NCBI GenBank assembly: GCA_951799445.1
Contig: OX637296.1
Location: forward strand, 22,134,001-22,198,000
Length of the DNA: 64,000 bases
Direction of reading: 5' to 3'
From: Pseudisothecium myosuroides
Lineage: Eukaryota; Streptophyta; Bryopsida; Hypnales; Lembophyllaceae
Under the pieces are notes generated by a model that was given only the letters and a program-made list of their open reading frames with translations, was not told the DNA's origin and did not search any database. How positions within the stretch are numbered: the first letter of the stretch is position 1; each line of letters opens with the position of its first letter. The translations under genes and the position numbers were made by a program. Below, piece by piece: positions 42,756-53,861 of this stretch.

Positions 42756-43810
42756 TTAACCCTCAAAGTTCTAGGAGAAACATACATACATTATCTTATT
42801 TGACTCCTAGAATTATGTGCTAAAATATGATAAAATATGCACCTTTGAATTGAGAATTCAACAATTATCCCCTAAATGTATTTGACTATGTTCCACTAAA
42901 AACGCTCCAAAACTGCCATTTCTAATATAGGTACCAAATTTTAAAAAAAATTAAAAATGGACACATGTAACCGTAAATTCTTGTATTAGGCTAACTTGAG
43001 AACATGTGTAAAATTTTTTACCATGTAGATTGCAAGATATTAGCGTTTGAATTGACAAAATTCCTTTTGGAGGGCCCTGCATAAAAACAGATAGCTGCAC
43101 TTTGCAAGGTCACATCTGTATGAAAAAATGTCCAAAATAGTGGTTCCTCTTTGGATTCATTCTTCAAGGCAAGTTGGCCACATGCTTGAAAATTTTCAAA
43201 TCATTTGGAATTGTACAATATAAAGGAAAAATTAAGTAGAAAGAAGTAGAGAATGATTCAAAATACCAAATTGTCAAGAATTTAGTTATGGAATTAAAAA
43301 ATGCAAATCCCAACGGTTGTAATGTTGTAATGTTGTAAACTACATTTCAATATATTTTATTTTTTTCCAAAAATATTGAAAATTGAATTAATTAAAGGAC
43401 TTCAAAGTTTATTTTAGATTAGAGATTCCATAACTACCCTCAAACTAAAACTCCTCATAACTTTCATCTCATTGATCAAAATGGAATGTATCAAAGCTTT
43501 CTACATATTATAAATCTAGAAAACCAATTTCAAAATTTTATTTTAAAAAAAAGTGATTATTAAAGATTTTTTTTGAGCTGCCCTAGCTACCCTTGAGCAA
43601 TGAAAATGATATAGGATACAATAAATTTTTAACTAGGTCGTCAAAAGTTATGAAAAGTTATATCATCAAAAGTTGTTGGGCCTTAAAGCTACTCCTTGGG
43701 CATATGTTATGTGAAAATTTCAAAGGAAGAAAATGAAAATTTCATTTGTAGTGAGCTAATTAAAATTGCTTTGTTGCCAAAAAATGGTGTTTGGGCATTT
43801 TAGGGATTAA
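42756..43810. mobile_element. TTAA-bounded element, 1055 bp, diverged
   Basis: TTAA at 42756-42759 followed by CCCTCAAAG; right end GCATTTTAGGGA followed by TTAA at 43807-43810. The ends fit the family less well than others, and no empty site is available in the window. Non-coding. Confidence 0.5.
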
Positions 43811-44340
43811 CATTTTTCACTTGTCTAAATGTCATTTTAATATTTAATCCTTATCATGTTCAAATGCAGTACTATACACGTAGGATATGCAACCATTTTG
43901 CAGCTTCTAAGACACATAAAAGGTACAACAATGATTCAAATCAAATTGAATTTTACATAATTTAAAAAAAAAAAAATCTTTGTAAAAATCATAGCAATTA
44001 TAAAATGCTAAAATTACTATAAAATTCTTAAGAAAAATGTAAATGGTAGTGACAAACATCATGGTATAATTGGTGTACTTTTTGAGCTCATACCAAGAGA
44101 AGTTCAATAGAAAAAGTCCAAAAGTAGTGTACTTGGAGCTTTCAAAATGCTATCTTCAAAGTGTCACAAAAATTACAATATAAATTTTTAAGAAAAAAAT
44201 TCAATTGGAGTAGAAAGTAGATTATTACAACTATATTTTCTTAGTTAACCTTAAAAACATTTAAAACCAAGAACTATGTGAAAACTCAAGTCTTGACTTT
44301 CAAAATGTTCCTCGGGCTTGCAAGATTCTTTAAGGATTAA
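43807..44340. mobile_element. Possible adjacent TTAA element, decayed
   Basis: It would share the TTAA at 43807-43810 and end at TTCTTTAAGGA + TTAA (44337-44340). The interior includes ACAAACATCATGGT.TAA, also found in the TTAA element at 56169-56912 (near 56450). The left end is poor, so this is tentative. Confidence 0.3.
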
Positions 44341-45328
44341 GTGACTCTTTACACCTAATGCACCCTATATTTTTCAATACATAAATATATATCACCAAAT
44401 TGCTAAATCAATTCTAACTTCAAGGTTGTCACTGGAATTTCATAATGAAGAGATCATGAAATTCAAGCATACAATTTATGTAATTTAGGATTTGAAAAGG
44501 ACAAAAGACATAAATCCTTCTTTAATATATAATTCATTTAAAAAAATAAAAAATATATATCCATTAAAAAATCTTTGAATTTCATGTACTACTAAATTTA
44601 CATTTAACGACTATAATATTTTTGATCGGTCCATTAGAGGTGAAAATAAACTTAAATCTTTATACAACGCCATCTACTTTTTAATTGGATCATTTTTTAC
44701 TGTTGATTTTTTTATTATATTAGATATAAAAAAAATATTACAAAACTTTGAAATGATAAAATTGTTGCAATAGAAAAATAATACTTGTCTCTTTACTCTT
44801 TATTATAAACAATGCGTTCTTTGAAGACAAGATTTATAAGTTCTACAATGTATTACAATACATTGTCGCTTTTATGTAAACTTTGTATGAATTGAAATTT
44901 CAATTATATTCAATTTCAATCATAAATACTATATTCTAAGCCCCATACCTTTTGTATCAAAACAAAGAAGTGAAAACCCCTAAAGAAGCTTTGCACATGT
45001 AAATTTAGAATATTTTATATGACATTGTAGAGAATAAATTAAAGGTAAGTTCAATAATACACATGATATAGTTAGTACTTTCTATCCAATATCCTATTTA
45101 AAAAAAACCAAGCTCTCTATCCAATACCCAACCTTGAGTCAAGAGCCAATAAAAGTAAAGAAAAATCATGACTTTTAGACTATGACAGGCATCACACTTC
45201 AAAAATTAATAACAAATTCATACTTTGTCAAAAAAAATATAATTTCAATTGCTCACATTGTTTCTCACACCGTCTTTATGTGGGGAAGAAATTTTAAAAA
45301 ATTGCAATAGCATGAGGGTAAACTCCTA
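44341..45328. other. Unassigned AT-rich DNA
   Basis: No gene or element end seen. The 24-bp sequence starting AAGAGCCAATAAAAG at 45141 recurs at 46730 on the other side of the mariner element. Confidence 0.35.
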
Positions 45329-46659
45329 TAGTTTTGGAAATGAAGACTGTCTCAGCCACACAATTTTTGGTTTCTTTCTGTATATAGAATACTTTTAGGT
45401 GAAATTTTACACACATATAATAAATAATAATACACGACTATTTGTGCATTTTTTCCATCTCTTGTAATGCATAGCATAAGAAAAGTGATGAAGTACAAAA
45501 CATCAGCGATTAGAAATAGGAATAGGATCACGCAACTTTTCACTACTATGTATGTGTTACAAACCATTTTGGGGGGAGGAAACTGCTTTGTAGCTATGCA
45601 TATTTGTATGTTGCACATTATTTTTTCCATACGAGTATGCGTAGGGAAAAGACTTTGAGTGAGGAAGAGCGAAGAATCAATTTCCTCGCAAGTGAGGAGG
45701 AAATGAATGGAAGAGCAATAGCAAAGCTGTTGCAACGGTCTCCAAACGTGGCCAATAAAGGATCCTGAAGGATATGGATGGAACTTTAGCAACCATACAC
45801 GGGGCAAAGGACAAGGCCATGTTGAATTTGGTGCCACATGGAACAACGTGGTGTTTAGCAACAAGAAGGAATTCAATCTAGATGGTCTTGATGGCTTCAA
45901 ATACCATTGGCATGGCCTACAAAAGGAAACCAAAGTCTTTTCTCATCTCCATTAGGGTGGAGGGTTGGTTATAGTTTGGGCTCCAATCAATAGCAAGAGT
46001 CAATCAACAATCAAGTTTCTGCATGGCAAAATAGAATGCACACTTGTATATAAAGACACTAGAGGATCACCTCCTTCCCTATTTATGCATGACAACAACA
46101 TCATTTTCCATCATGATAATGCGGCAATCCATATGGCATAGGTCACCCTAGCTTGGTTGCGTGAGCATCAAATCATGCCTATGGAAAGGCCTACTCTTTC
46201 GCCAGACCTAAATCCTATTGAAAATGTTTGGGGGATGCTATCACTTGTTGTATATGCCAATGGAAAGCAATATAAAAACACAACAGAGCCAAAAACAAGC
46301 CATCAAGCCTGCATGGTGGGCACTTGACCCGAATCACATTAAGAGGCTTGCTCAAACTATAAAAACGTGTTGCATACAAGTGTTGATGCAGTAAGGAGAG
46401 GCAAAATGCCAATGTTGTGGAACGATTGTACAAGTGTTTTTGTGTGTATGATCCTCTCCCAATTTCCAATTTGCACAACTTACATTTTGAGCTATCTCAC
46501 TTTTCTCAAGTTGTACTGTACATTGCAACAAATGGTGAAAATGCACACATAGTCGTGTATTGTTCTCAGCTATGTTCGTATGAAATTTCATATACAAATA
46601 TGCTTTGTAAGAAGAGAAATTGAAAACTGTGTGGCTGACCCTATCTTCATTTCTGTATA
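45329..46659 (+). mobile_element. Tc1/mariner element with long terminal inverted repeats
   Basis: About 1.33 kb with inverted repeats of roughly 110 bp. The left begins near 45336 with GAAATGAAGACTG, continues TCAGCCACACAATTTT and runs to ACACGACTATTTGTGCATTTT. The right carries the inverse ending CTTCATTTC. TA dinucleotides lie just outside (45329-45330; 46656-46657), as expected for Tc1/mariner. The transposase between them is broken (see next entry). Confidence 0.75.
45637..46450 (+). pseudogene. Tc1/mariner transposase pseudogene
   Basis: The N-terminus MRREKTLSEEERRINFLASE, followed by GRAIAKLLQRSPN, is a typical helix-turn-helix start and ends at a TGA (45766-45768). After a deletion and frame shift the catalytic core is clear: VVFSNKKEFNLDGLDGFKYH, IIFHHDNAAIH and LSPDLNPIENVWG, corresponding to the DDE regions. 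The first catalytic position appears as Asn instead of the usual Asp (FSDE is normal). Further stops occur at ~45953 and ~46140, and the C-terminal SVDAVRRGK segment is in another frame. Inactive. Confidence 0.85.
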
Positions 46660-47943
46660 ATCCTTACCACAATAGGGTTGTTGTTTTACCTTCTCTTTCC
46701 ATGATGATGAAAGACCGGGCTCTTCAGTGAAGAGCCAATAAAAGTAAAGAAAATCAAGAGGCGCTCCTCCTGCTACTCACTGTAGCTCCGTCCCCTGTCT
46801 AGTTTTCTAGCCTTATGGGTACTTCAGCCGTCCGGAGTATCTGTGGTTCCAAGCTTCTGATGCTGCGGGCACATCCCTCATGAATTCTGTCTTGACGTGT
46901 GAAGAGATAACATCGATCCAAGCGGCACGTCTTTCCATGTCGATGACAGACTGGTCACATGCATGAACTCAATAATAATTGGCTGCCGAAAAACTAATCT
47001 CAGTGCAGTGCAAGATGCAGGACATGATCCCCTCCTTCCAAGGCTCTGAAACGGGCCTGTAGAAGCACGCCCAGTCAGACTTAACCCAGCTTTGGATTCC
47101 CCAAACCCTGCTTTAGTTGCACTGTAGAATGTTTGACCAGGCTCTCTGACGTCACTGAAGCCAAGATGATCAAAAAAGATTGCCTCTGTACAACTGCGGT
47201 GCAATTAACAATAGCAGCAACTGAAGGCAGGAGCCGCAGGACTGACTTCATCAACTGAAGAATTTGGGAGGGCAGAAACAAAAGGATTTGACCCAGAAAC
47301 CTATAATGCAATGGATGATGTCACACTCATTTGTTTCAAGGAATTCAGCGAATCGATAGAGAGAATTTTCAGGCACTAAAGAGCAACGACAAATCCCAAG
47401 ACCTCGAGAGACTCAATCAGCCAGAGTGAGCCTCTAATTGCGAAGGTACGGTACATGAAGCTACTGAACTGGAATACCTGTCTGTTGATTTTTATATTAA
47501 ATGCTCAGAATTACAAGCCTTGCTTGAGGCATTAAAAGATAAACACTCACTCCATATAGCAACCCAGAATCAAAAAAATTGCCGCTGCGGGGAAAGAAAT
47601 TCACGAAACTGAATTTTCCACGTGCATGCACCCCCTCCCATTCTAAACTAAATTATTCTAAAAAAAAGAGACGGAACTTCCAAATGCCATGTCGAGAAAA
47701 ATCCCCTGGTTCAGCTCCAGAGAGCAATCTAAACCAGCGTTGATAGCGTATTTTTTTCTCCCCCATATACCCTGGATACCGGTACTCCACTCTCCAAAAC
47801 TTTGATACTCGAATGTTCAAGCAACTAAAGACTCTTTATGAAAGGCGGGCACTTAAAAAGAATTTTTGGTCGCAACATGCCAATAGCCAAATCATCAAGG
47901 GATGAAGTAAATTACAGGTCTATCTACAGGATACTATGCCTCT
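46660..47943. other. 3' region of the ncARF gene
   Basis: Composition becomes more balanced from ~46750. No conserved coding sequence is seen; the minus-strand frames at 46878-47204 and 47081-47311 have no recognisable content. Because the ncARF stop is at 47944, the proximal part probably holds its 3' UTR. Confidence 0.4.
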
Positions 47944-50900
47944 TTACAATAGTTTCGGAGCACCACCTCCATTGGAATTGTATGTAGCAGCCGTCCACTT
48001 TTCCTCGTTGGTGTAATAAAACACTTCGGCAGGTGTCAAGATGCGAATGGCCCTGACATTACGCACAAACTCCCTGGAAAATCAGACCATTGAGAAAAAG
48101 AATTAGTCTGAAGCTCACACCAAACAAGAAATTTTGATGAAAACTATTGTGACCACAAGTAACAGTAGGATGCTGAAAAACTATGAAAGAATCGAAATTG
48201 AATCACAATATAAGGCAGGGTAAGATGAATTACTCCCAAGGGTCATCTCCAACAAGGAGGAGGTCATCTTCGTTGTCGGTGAAACATAGTTGCCAACCAA
48301 GCTTCTGGTCCAGTTGGCCCTCCAGATTAAACATGTGGGCCAACCCACACCTCAACTCCACGTAGTTTTGGAACCGGTTCACATCAACCGCTCTCGTTAT
48401 TGACCCCAGCTTATAAACCTGAAGAGCTATTTTTCAGGTTATAAACTTAAAAAGGGATCAAAACTCTTCGTGATAGTAGCATCATCGAAAATAAAAGTGA
48501 GAATCTCAAATAGGTAAATAGCAGTGTCTTCGCCTAGACACATTCACATGAAGATTCAGATCAAGCATAGGTAATCCTATAAAACCAACAATCTCAACAA
48601 TTCAAGCAGCTTCAAGCAAGTGAATTTTTTTTACCTTGGTGTAGCTCCTCCGAGTGAGTCTAGGTGGCGGACGCATTAAAGCTCGTTGAAGAGCAGGGTC
48701 ATCCAAGCCTACATTCGTAACGGCAGAGGAGCTGGAAAGGTCCTGGTCTGGGATTACATCTCCGAAGCCAACCCCCTGGGCTTGATTGAGTTGTGGCAAG
48801 TTTGGTAAGTTGAGCGCTCTTTGATTCCCAAGATCAGGAACAGAAGGGGGCAACAGCAACCTTGCTGTGCTCACACTGGGCTGCGTCTCCGAAATTGTAC
48901 TTGAGTCGCGCATGGATGGATACCAGGAATTGGGAACTTGCTGCATAATTAAAAATTCCAGAACTGTTACAAAACTTGATCTCTGGAAGTACAAACTGAA
49001 CTGTTCTTAAAAAAAAAGTACAATTAGGAAAATCCTTGTTCATATGGTCCGCAATTGGCATTGAATAACAGTTGTACACTAATTGCTACAGCATGAAGGA
49101 GCGGGAGCGTGCCATAACAATGAAATGCATTCATAAATTGGCACAATAAGAGACTTAACGTGAAAATCACCGTGCAGAGGAGAAAAGCCCGCTTCCTGAT
49201 GTTGGAAACTACTGGAACAACCCTGCACTGATGGATGGGCACCAGCAGCCCCATTAGAACTACAATGGCCAGGTTGTTGAGGAGCCATCTGCCCACTTTG
49301 ATATTGGACCATACTTTCCTGCATACGGTGACCCCCCTGCTGATGCATCACCCCATTTGGCAGCCCAATCTGAGAGGAATGCACCCCTTGCTGATGATGG
49401 GAGCTGCTGGCCATGGGATTCCTTCCTTGTTGATGCAAGACATTGCTTACTAATCGTTGAGAATCACCTGACAAGACACAAACCGGAGAAGAAAACACGT
49501 TCAATAACCAAAATGCCCGCAGAAATGGGCTCCCAAAGAAATGGCAATGACGTGGTTGGAATATGTATTAGTGAGCAACAGTGTGACTAGTGAGCAGGAT
49601 GTTCCAGAACGCCGTTGCGGAGAAAGTCGGTCTACAAAACACAGTAATGGTAGCAGCCCCAGAATTCATAGCTACCAAGATAAGTTATTACACAGAGATA
49701 AAAGCTCACCTTGTGGCAGCTGATTCCCATTGGGCAGCACCTGCCCGCCTGGTTGCTGAATGCTTCCGTTTCGCATCCCATTTTGCATCCCACTTTGCAT
49801 CCCATTTTGCGACCCATTCTGAAAAGTATTCGCTGGTAATGTGTGGCCACCATGGTGAAAGGCTGCTCCATTCTGTACAAGATTGCGCGAAGGATGGCCA
49901 CTAAGCTGGTGCACATTTCCATTTTGTGGTAGCCCTAAACTTTGCACCACTTGACCGTGAGGAAACTCATCTCTCTGATAGGAGACTACTAGTCCACTGG
50001 AATGCATTATACTCTCGCGGTCAGGTTGCTGCTGCTGTTGCTGCTGTTGGAGGTGTTGAGTTATGCCACTCTGAGACTGTGACAGAAGCTTACTTTGAGA
50101 GGAATGCATCAAGCTGGAGTACGAGCTCTCAGTCTCAAGCTCTGGGAGCTGCTGCTGTTGCTGCTGCTGCTGAATGGGTGCATTACTACGGTGGGACAAG
50201 CCATATTGGCTTGCAGGCATTGTATTGGGCAAGCTGGGGTAAGGTCCAGAAGAAGAGGAAGAAGGGGAGCCATTGTGTGTATCCGCTTCAGAATGCAAAG
50301 GGGGAGTCCTAATATATGGAAGGGGCGGTAGCGGCAGAGGTCCAGTTAGAGGGGGTTGCCCAGTGGAGGACGACTCTCCCAGAGTAGTCGTGTCAGAATT
50401 CAATAGTTGAGGAAGAGCCTGTTGTTGGACAACACCATATTTCGTGTGTTGCTGTTGCTGCTGCTGTTGCTGTTGCATCTGCGATTGGAAAAACGCTTTT
50501 GGCGATTCCGTAATGCCTCGAAGATCCTGAAGAGAAAATAACAACAATAAGCTTCTAAATAAAGTCTCTTCAAAGTTCAACACAAAAGGAATTCCTCAAA
50601 TGACATTCTAGAATAACCTGCACACTTGTCCCACATTCAAACTATGTCGTAGTGAAAAGGTTGGACCGATTAAAGAGCTTTGAGTGTGTGTATTATGAGG
50701 AGCACATTACCTGCAAAGCAGCAGCAGCCAAAACCCTCTGCTCCATGTTCAAAGAGGGAGCTCCTGTTGTGGGAGTCACTTCATTCAAAAGTTGTTTTTG
50801 TTGCTGCATGCGAATGTGATTCTCCACAGAAACTCCTTGATAGTGGCCATTGCTCAGCTGCTGCTGCTGCTGCCCTTGTTCCTTGTCACCTCTCTGTGAT

Positions 50901-51357
50901 CCATACCATTGTCGAGAAGCTTTCACGTCCTTGACATCCTCGTCATTGGCATAACCGTCCCTTCGCCTCTTCCCCTATTGAACGCAGCCAACAGCGTGAG
51001 CAACACACATTTCTTGTGTACTTCCCTGCTCGTACTATGACACAGCCCTAACGCCAAGGCCACTGACAGAGGCGCTAATTGTACTGATGAACAGGATCAG
51101 AAAAAAACAAATTACATTTATTCTACACGCATGTAAACTTGGTACCATAAGAAGTACCAACAAGCTCAATCATTCCACACTACTGTTCCTTGCCATTGTT
51201 ACTCTCCATGATTTCAATGCAACGCCTCCCATTTACAGCGAGTTTGGGTGTACACCTGAACGTAACCCCTCGTCCCCTACACCTCAACAATACAAGACTC
51301 AGTGATGGTGAAGTAATGAAAACTCACTGCAACGAGACTCGACAAACCATTATCCAT
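47944..51357 (-). CDS. ncARF: Auxin response factor lacking the B3 domain (ncARF-like), seven exons
   Basis: Join on the minus strand: 51357-51328, 50974-50711, 50526-49710, 49467-49160, 48940-48635, 48418-48234, 48073-47944; 2040 nt, 679 aa. All introns are GT-AG and all phases agree. Exon 1 codes only MDNGLSSLVA and has a good start context (GCGAAGATGG) with an in-frame TAA upstream. Exon 2 (GKRRRDGYANDEDVK) resembles the sequence that follows the ARF domain in class A ARFs. Exons 2-5 form a Q-rich middle region with several runs of 8-9 glutamines, typical of activating ARFs. Residues ~570-665 form a PB1 domain with both faces: the conserved Lys (RRSYTKVYKLGS) and the acidic OPCA-type motif (DNEDDLLLVGDDPWEEF). 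There is no B3 or dimerisation domain. The exon 4/5 junction has an alternative (donor at 49171, acceptor after GCAAG). It presumably acts in the nucleus through PB1 contacts with ARF or Aux/IAA proteins. Confidence 0.8.
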
Positions 51358-51595
51358 CTTCGCAGCAGCAGCTCCCAGCCCGGCTTAAGAACACTGTAAA
51401 CCAAAGCTTAAGCCATCTTTGCAGCAACAACCCCGGCTCCAAGAGAGCATCTTTGAGAGACACCAACTCACAGATGAAGATGCGCCGTCTTTTGCTCTTC
51501 AAGATAAATTTAGAAAGAAAGCTCCAACCCACTGTTTCCTCCAAACTCTTCACAGCAAGATTGCAACAGAAGCGCGCTTGCAAGCTACCGCCCAA
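51350..51595 (-). promoter_or_regulatory. Possible upstream ORF overlapping the ncARF start
   Basis: An 81-codon frame ends with GAA GAT GGA TAA, overlapping the ncARF ATG in another phase. A minimal ATG-GCT-TAA frame lies at ~51410. If the transcript starts upstream of 51595 these would be uORFs that lower main-frame initiation, as known for some ARF leaders. Transcript start and leader introns are unknown. Confidence 0.3.
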
Positions 51596-52963
51596 CTAGA
51601 ATGCAAGCCCTCTCTACACTTCATTCTCACTCCCCCAGACCCCTTTTCTTTTCTTCAAAGTGTTCGTAAACACTGTAGTTGGACTTGTTCAATGGCTGGC
51701 TCTCTGATCTCCAAACACAACTCACTGCACCAACCTCCTTCTCAATTTCTTTTCAGGAGTGAACCCACTGTAGTACGACTTGTTCAATGGTGGGCTACGT
51801 GATCTCCAAGAACACCTGAAAGTGGAGCTTTCACACACTCAGGTTCCCAGCCGCAAAGACGAAAGCTGAAATTCCTGGAGAATCCTATGCAATGGAGAGA
51901 ATCACACTCTCAGATAGTAGCACGAGTTTCTCATCCTCTCCAAACCTGAAGAACAAAACGAACTCTCTCACAGAATTACAACGAACTCCTTAAGCGGATT
52001 ATAAACAACAAAGACGAAAACGAAAAGAGAATCACAAGATTAAGAAAGCTCACCGACGCGCAAGTCCTCCTCAATGTTACCCTAAGCACCTTCTACTTCT
52101 TGTCCTCCTTCGCCTTCTTCTTCTTTCCTCCAAAAACCGAACCTACTGACGTATACTCCTCAATTCTTACACACACACCAGCTGCTACTGCTCCTCCTAA
52201 ACCTCTCCTCAACAATATTCTGAGCTTCAAACAAACTCACCACGAACTCACAACCTGATCGATTGCAACTCCCAAATGAAAGACCAGATCAAATGGGGCA
52301 AACTCAGTCAACACTCCACTCCCCCCGAAACGCGGCCAAACAGGTTGGGCACCCCAAGGTGCCACCTTTGATCCGCAATTCAGAAGATCTGCACAAGATC
52401 CGGAACCCCTCCCCCCATACAACAGTGGCGCCCCAGGGAAAATGAATTGAAAAAACACAAAATAATAACTTAAGTGGGGACTGGGGAACTGAAGACTAGT
52501 TAGGCCTGCCAGGCGCAGTGGGGTTCAGTAATTGCAGGCATTGACTGGTCAGAGAGAAAGAGCTGCAACATGGAGGAGACGGAACAGGAAAGAGGAACAG
52601 GAACAACAAAAAACGAACATGAAGAACTGAAGAAGATGAAGAAGCCAAGAAGAAGGCAAACTCCGTCACTACACTATTGGAAGCTAAAGAGCCTCCTACT
52701 ACTGTTCTGTAGAACATCAACCAGTTGGAGGAGGGAGTGATGAGGACTTAATAACTTAAAAACGTTGGGATTCTCCTTCAGATGCTAAAGACTTGCTCTG
52801 GGGTGGCCCCAACTCATGAAGCCATGTCCCTGCCTGCTTTGGATTTCGGCTGATGAGCCCCACTTCCTGCAAGCGAAGAATCTGTGAAAAAGCATGGAGC
52901 TTGTGGAAGAGGACACCAAAAGGCGGAGCTTAGGCTAGGGTTGCAGGACGGGCCGGGCGAGGG

Positions 52964-53035
52964 TGGACCCAACCCGACCCATCCCGACCCGGTCCAACCC
53001 GACCCGACCCGACCCAGCCCGTCCCGTCCCGTCAG
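52964..53035. repeat. GACCC-rich degenerate pentanucleotide tract
   Basis: Repeated CCCGACCCGACCC-like words with GTCCC variants, lying upstream of the ncARF gene. G-rich on the minus strand, so it could form G-quadruplex-type structure. Confidence 0.6.
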
Positions 53036-53320
53036 TTCGCTTGGGTTCATTGTATTCAGTTGGTATTGGTGAGGTGGCGGCCCCTGTTCTGTCTCCACAT
53101 TACATTACATTTGCACCCAGCCACCCACCATAGCCTCTTCTTCATCAGCAGTGGCTGGGCTGAGCAGCAGGTCTGCTGATGGCATTTATTGAGGCCTAAG
53201 TGAGTGGCGTCCATCATGCACCGTGATGTTCAACTGTTGCTGCTGCAACTGCAACTGCTGCTGCACTGTCTTGCTTTGTCTTGCGCCTGAGTGAGTAAGT
53301 GAGTGACTGATGAGTGGGTG

Positions 53321-53372
53321 AGGGAGAGAGAGAGAGACTCACTGAGAGAGACTGAGAGAGAGACGGAGGGGG
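53321..53372. repeat. GA microsatellite
   Basis: AGGGAGAGAGAGAGAGAC followed by CTGAGAGAGA units. Plant BPC/GAGA-binding proteins recognise such tracts. Confidence 0.7.
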
Positions 53373-53400
53373 AGTTTTTTTAATGCTGGTTCTGTCTGTC

Positions 53401-53861
53401 TTTGGCAGGGGGAGTTGGAGGGGGATTTAGAGGGGGAGGTAGCAAGCTTATTACCGGTATACGGTACTCTTGGAATACCGGTAAAAAAGGACCCGACTGG
53501 GTGGTTCCATTCTCCTGGTATTATGCTTGAGTGGCGGGGGCTTCAGTTGTCTTCAGTTGTCTGTTGGAAGGGGCCGGGTTTTGTTCGTTCGGAGATGGAT
53601 GATTTCAGTTGGTCTGGGATGAGTGGTGACGTTGTGTGGGATGGATTATACTGTCGTATAGTACACTAGTACAGTACTGCTGGGATCGATACATACCGGT
53701 AAATAGGATCAATGGGCAGTGGGCCTGGACGCCTGGTTCCCAGGGCCATGGAGGATTGATGCCCTCCGTCATTGCCCCCAACGGCCCAACCAAGGGTAAA
53801 TGTAAAAAATTGTCCCCTATTTTGCAATTCATGCATTAAAGGATTTATCAGGGTGGTAAAT
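53401..53861. other. Unassigned non-coding DNA
   Basis: No gene seen. ATACCGGTA-like palindromes occur at ~53454, ~53476 and ~53693. Confidence 0.35.

Larger units (their letters stand above)
51358..53400 (-). promoter_or_regulatory. ncARF leader and promoter region
   Basis: More GC-rich than the surrounding DNA. It includes (in + orientation) a GACCC-rich tract at ~52964-53035, a GA-repeat tract at 53321-53372 (a CT/GAGA-type element on the gene's strand) and one canonical auxin-response hexamer TGTCTC at 53090-53095. No B3-coding exon was found here on the minus strand. Exact promoter and leader boundaries cannot be read. Confidence 0.4.

Noticed and set aside
45352..45933. Minus-strand frame of 193 codons within the mariner element
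   Set aside because: It runs through the inverted repeat and antisense to the transposase; no family similarity.
49926..50312. Plus-strand open frame of 128 codons opposite ncARF exon 3
   Set aside because: It is the antisense of the glutamine-rich coding exon; CAG repeats keep several frames open.
51419..51802. Plus-strand open frame of 127 codons upstream of the ncARF start
   Set aside because: No recognisable content or homologue in the window; it lies in the GC-rich leader/promoter where long frames occur by chance.
52424..52440. TGGCGCCCCAGGG as a possible retrotransposon primer-binding site
   Set aside because: No LTR ends, polypurine tract or gag/pol sequence accompany it.
53454..53701. 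ATACCGGTA-like palindromes as protein-binding operators
   Set aside because: Short palindromes at irregular spacing with no neighbouring gene they could control; the same word occurs elsewhere in the window.
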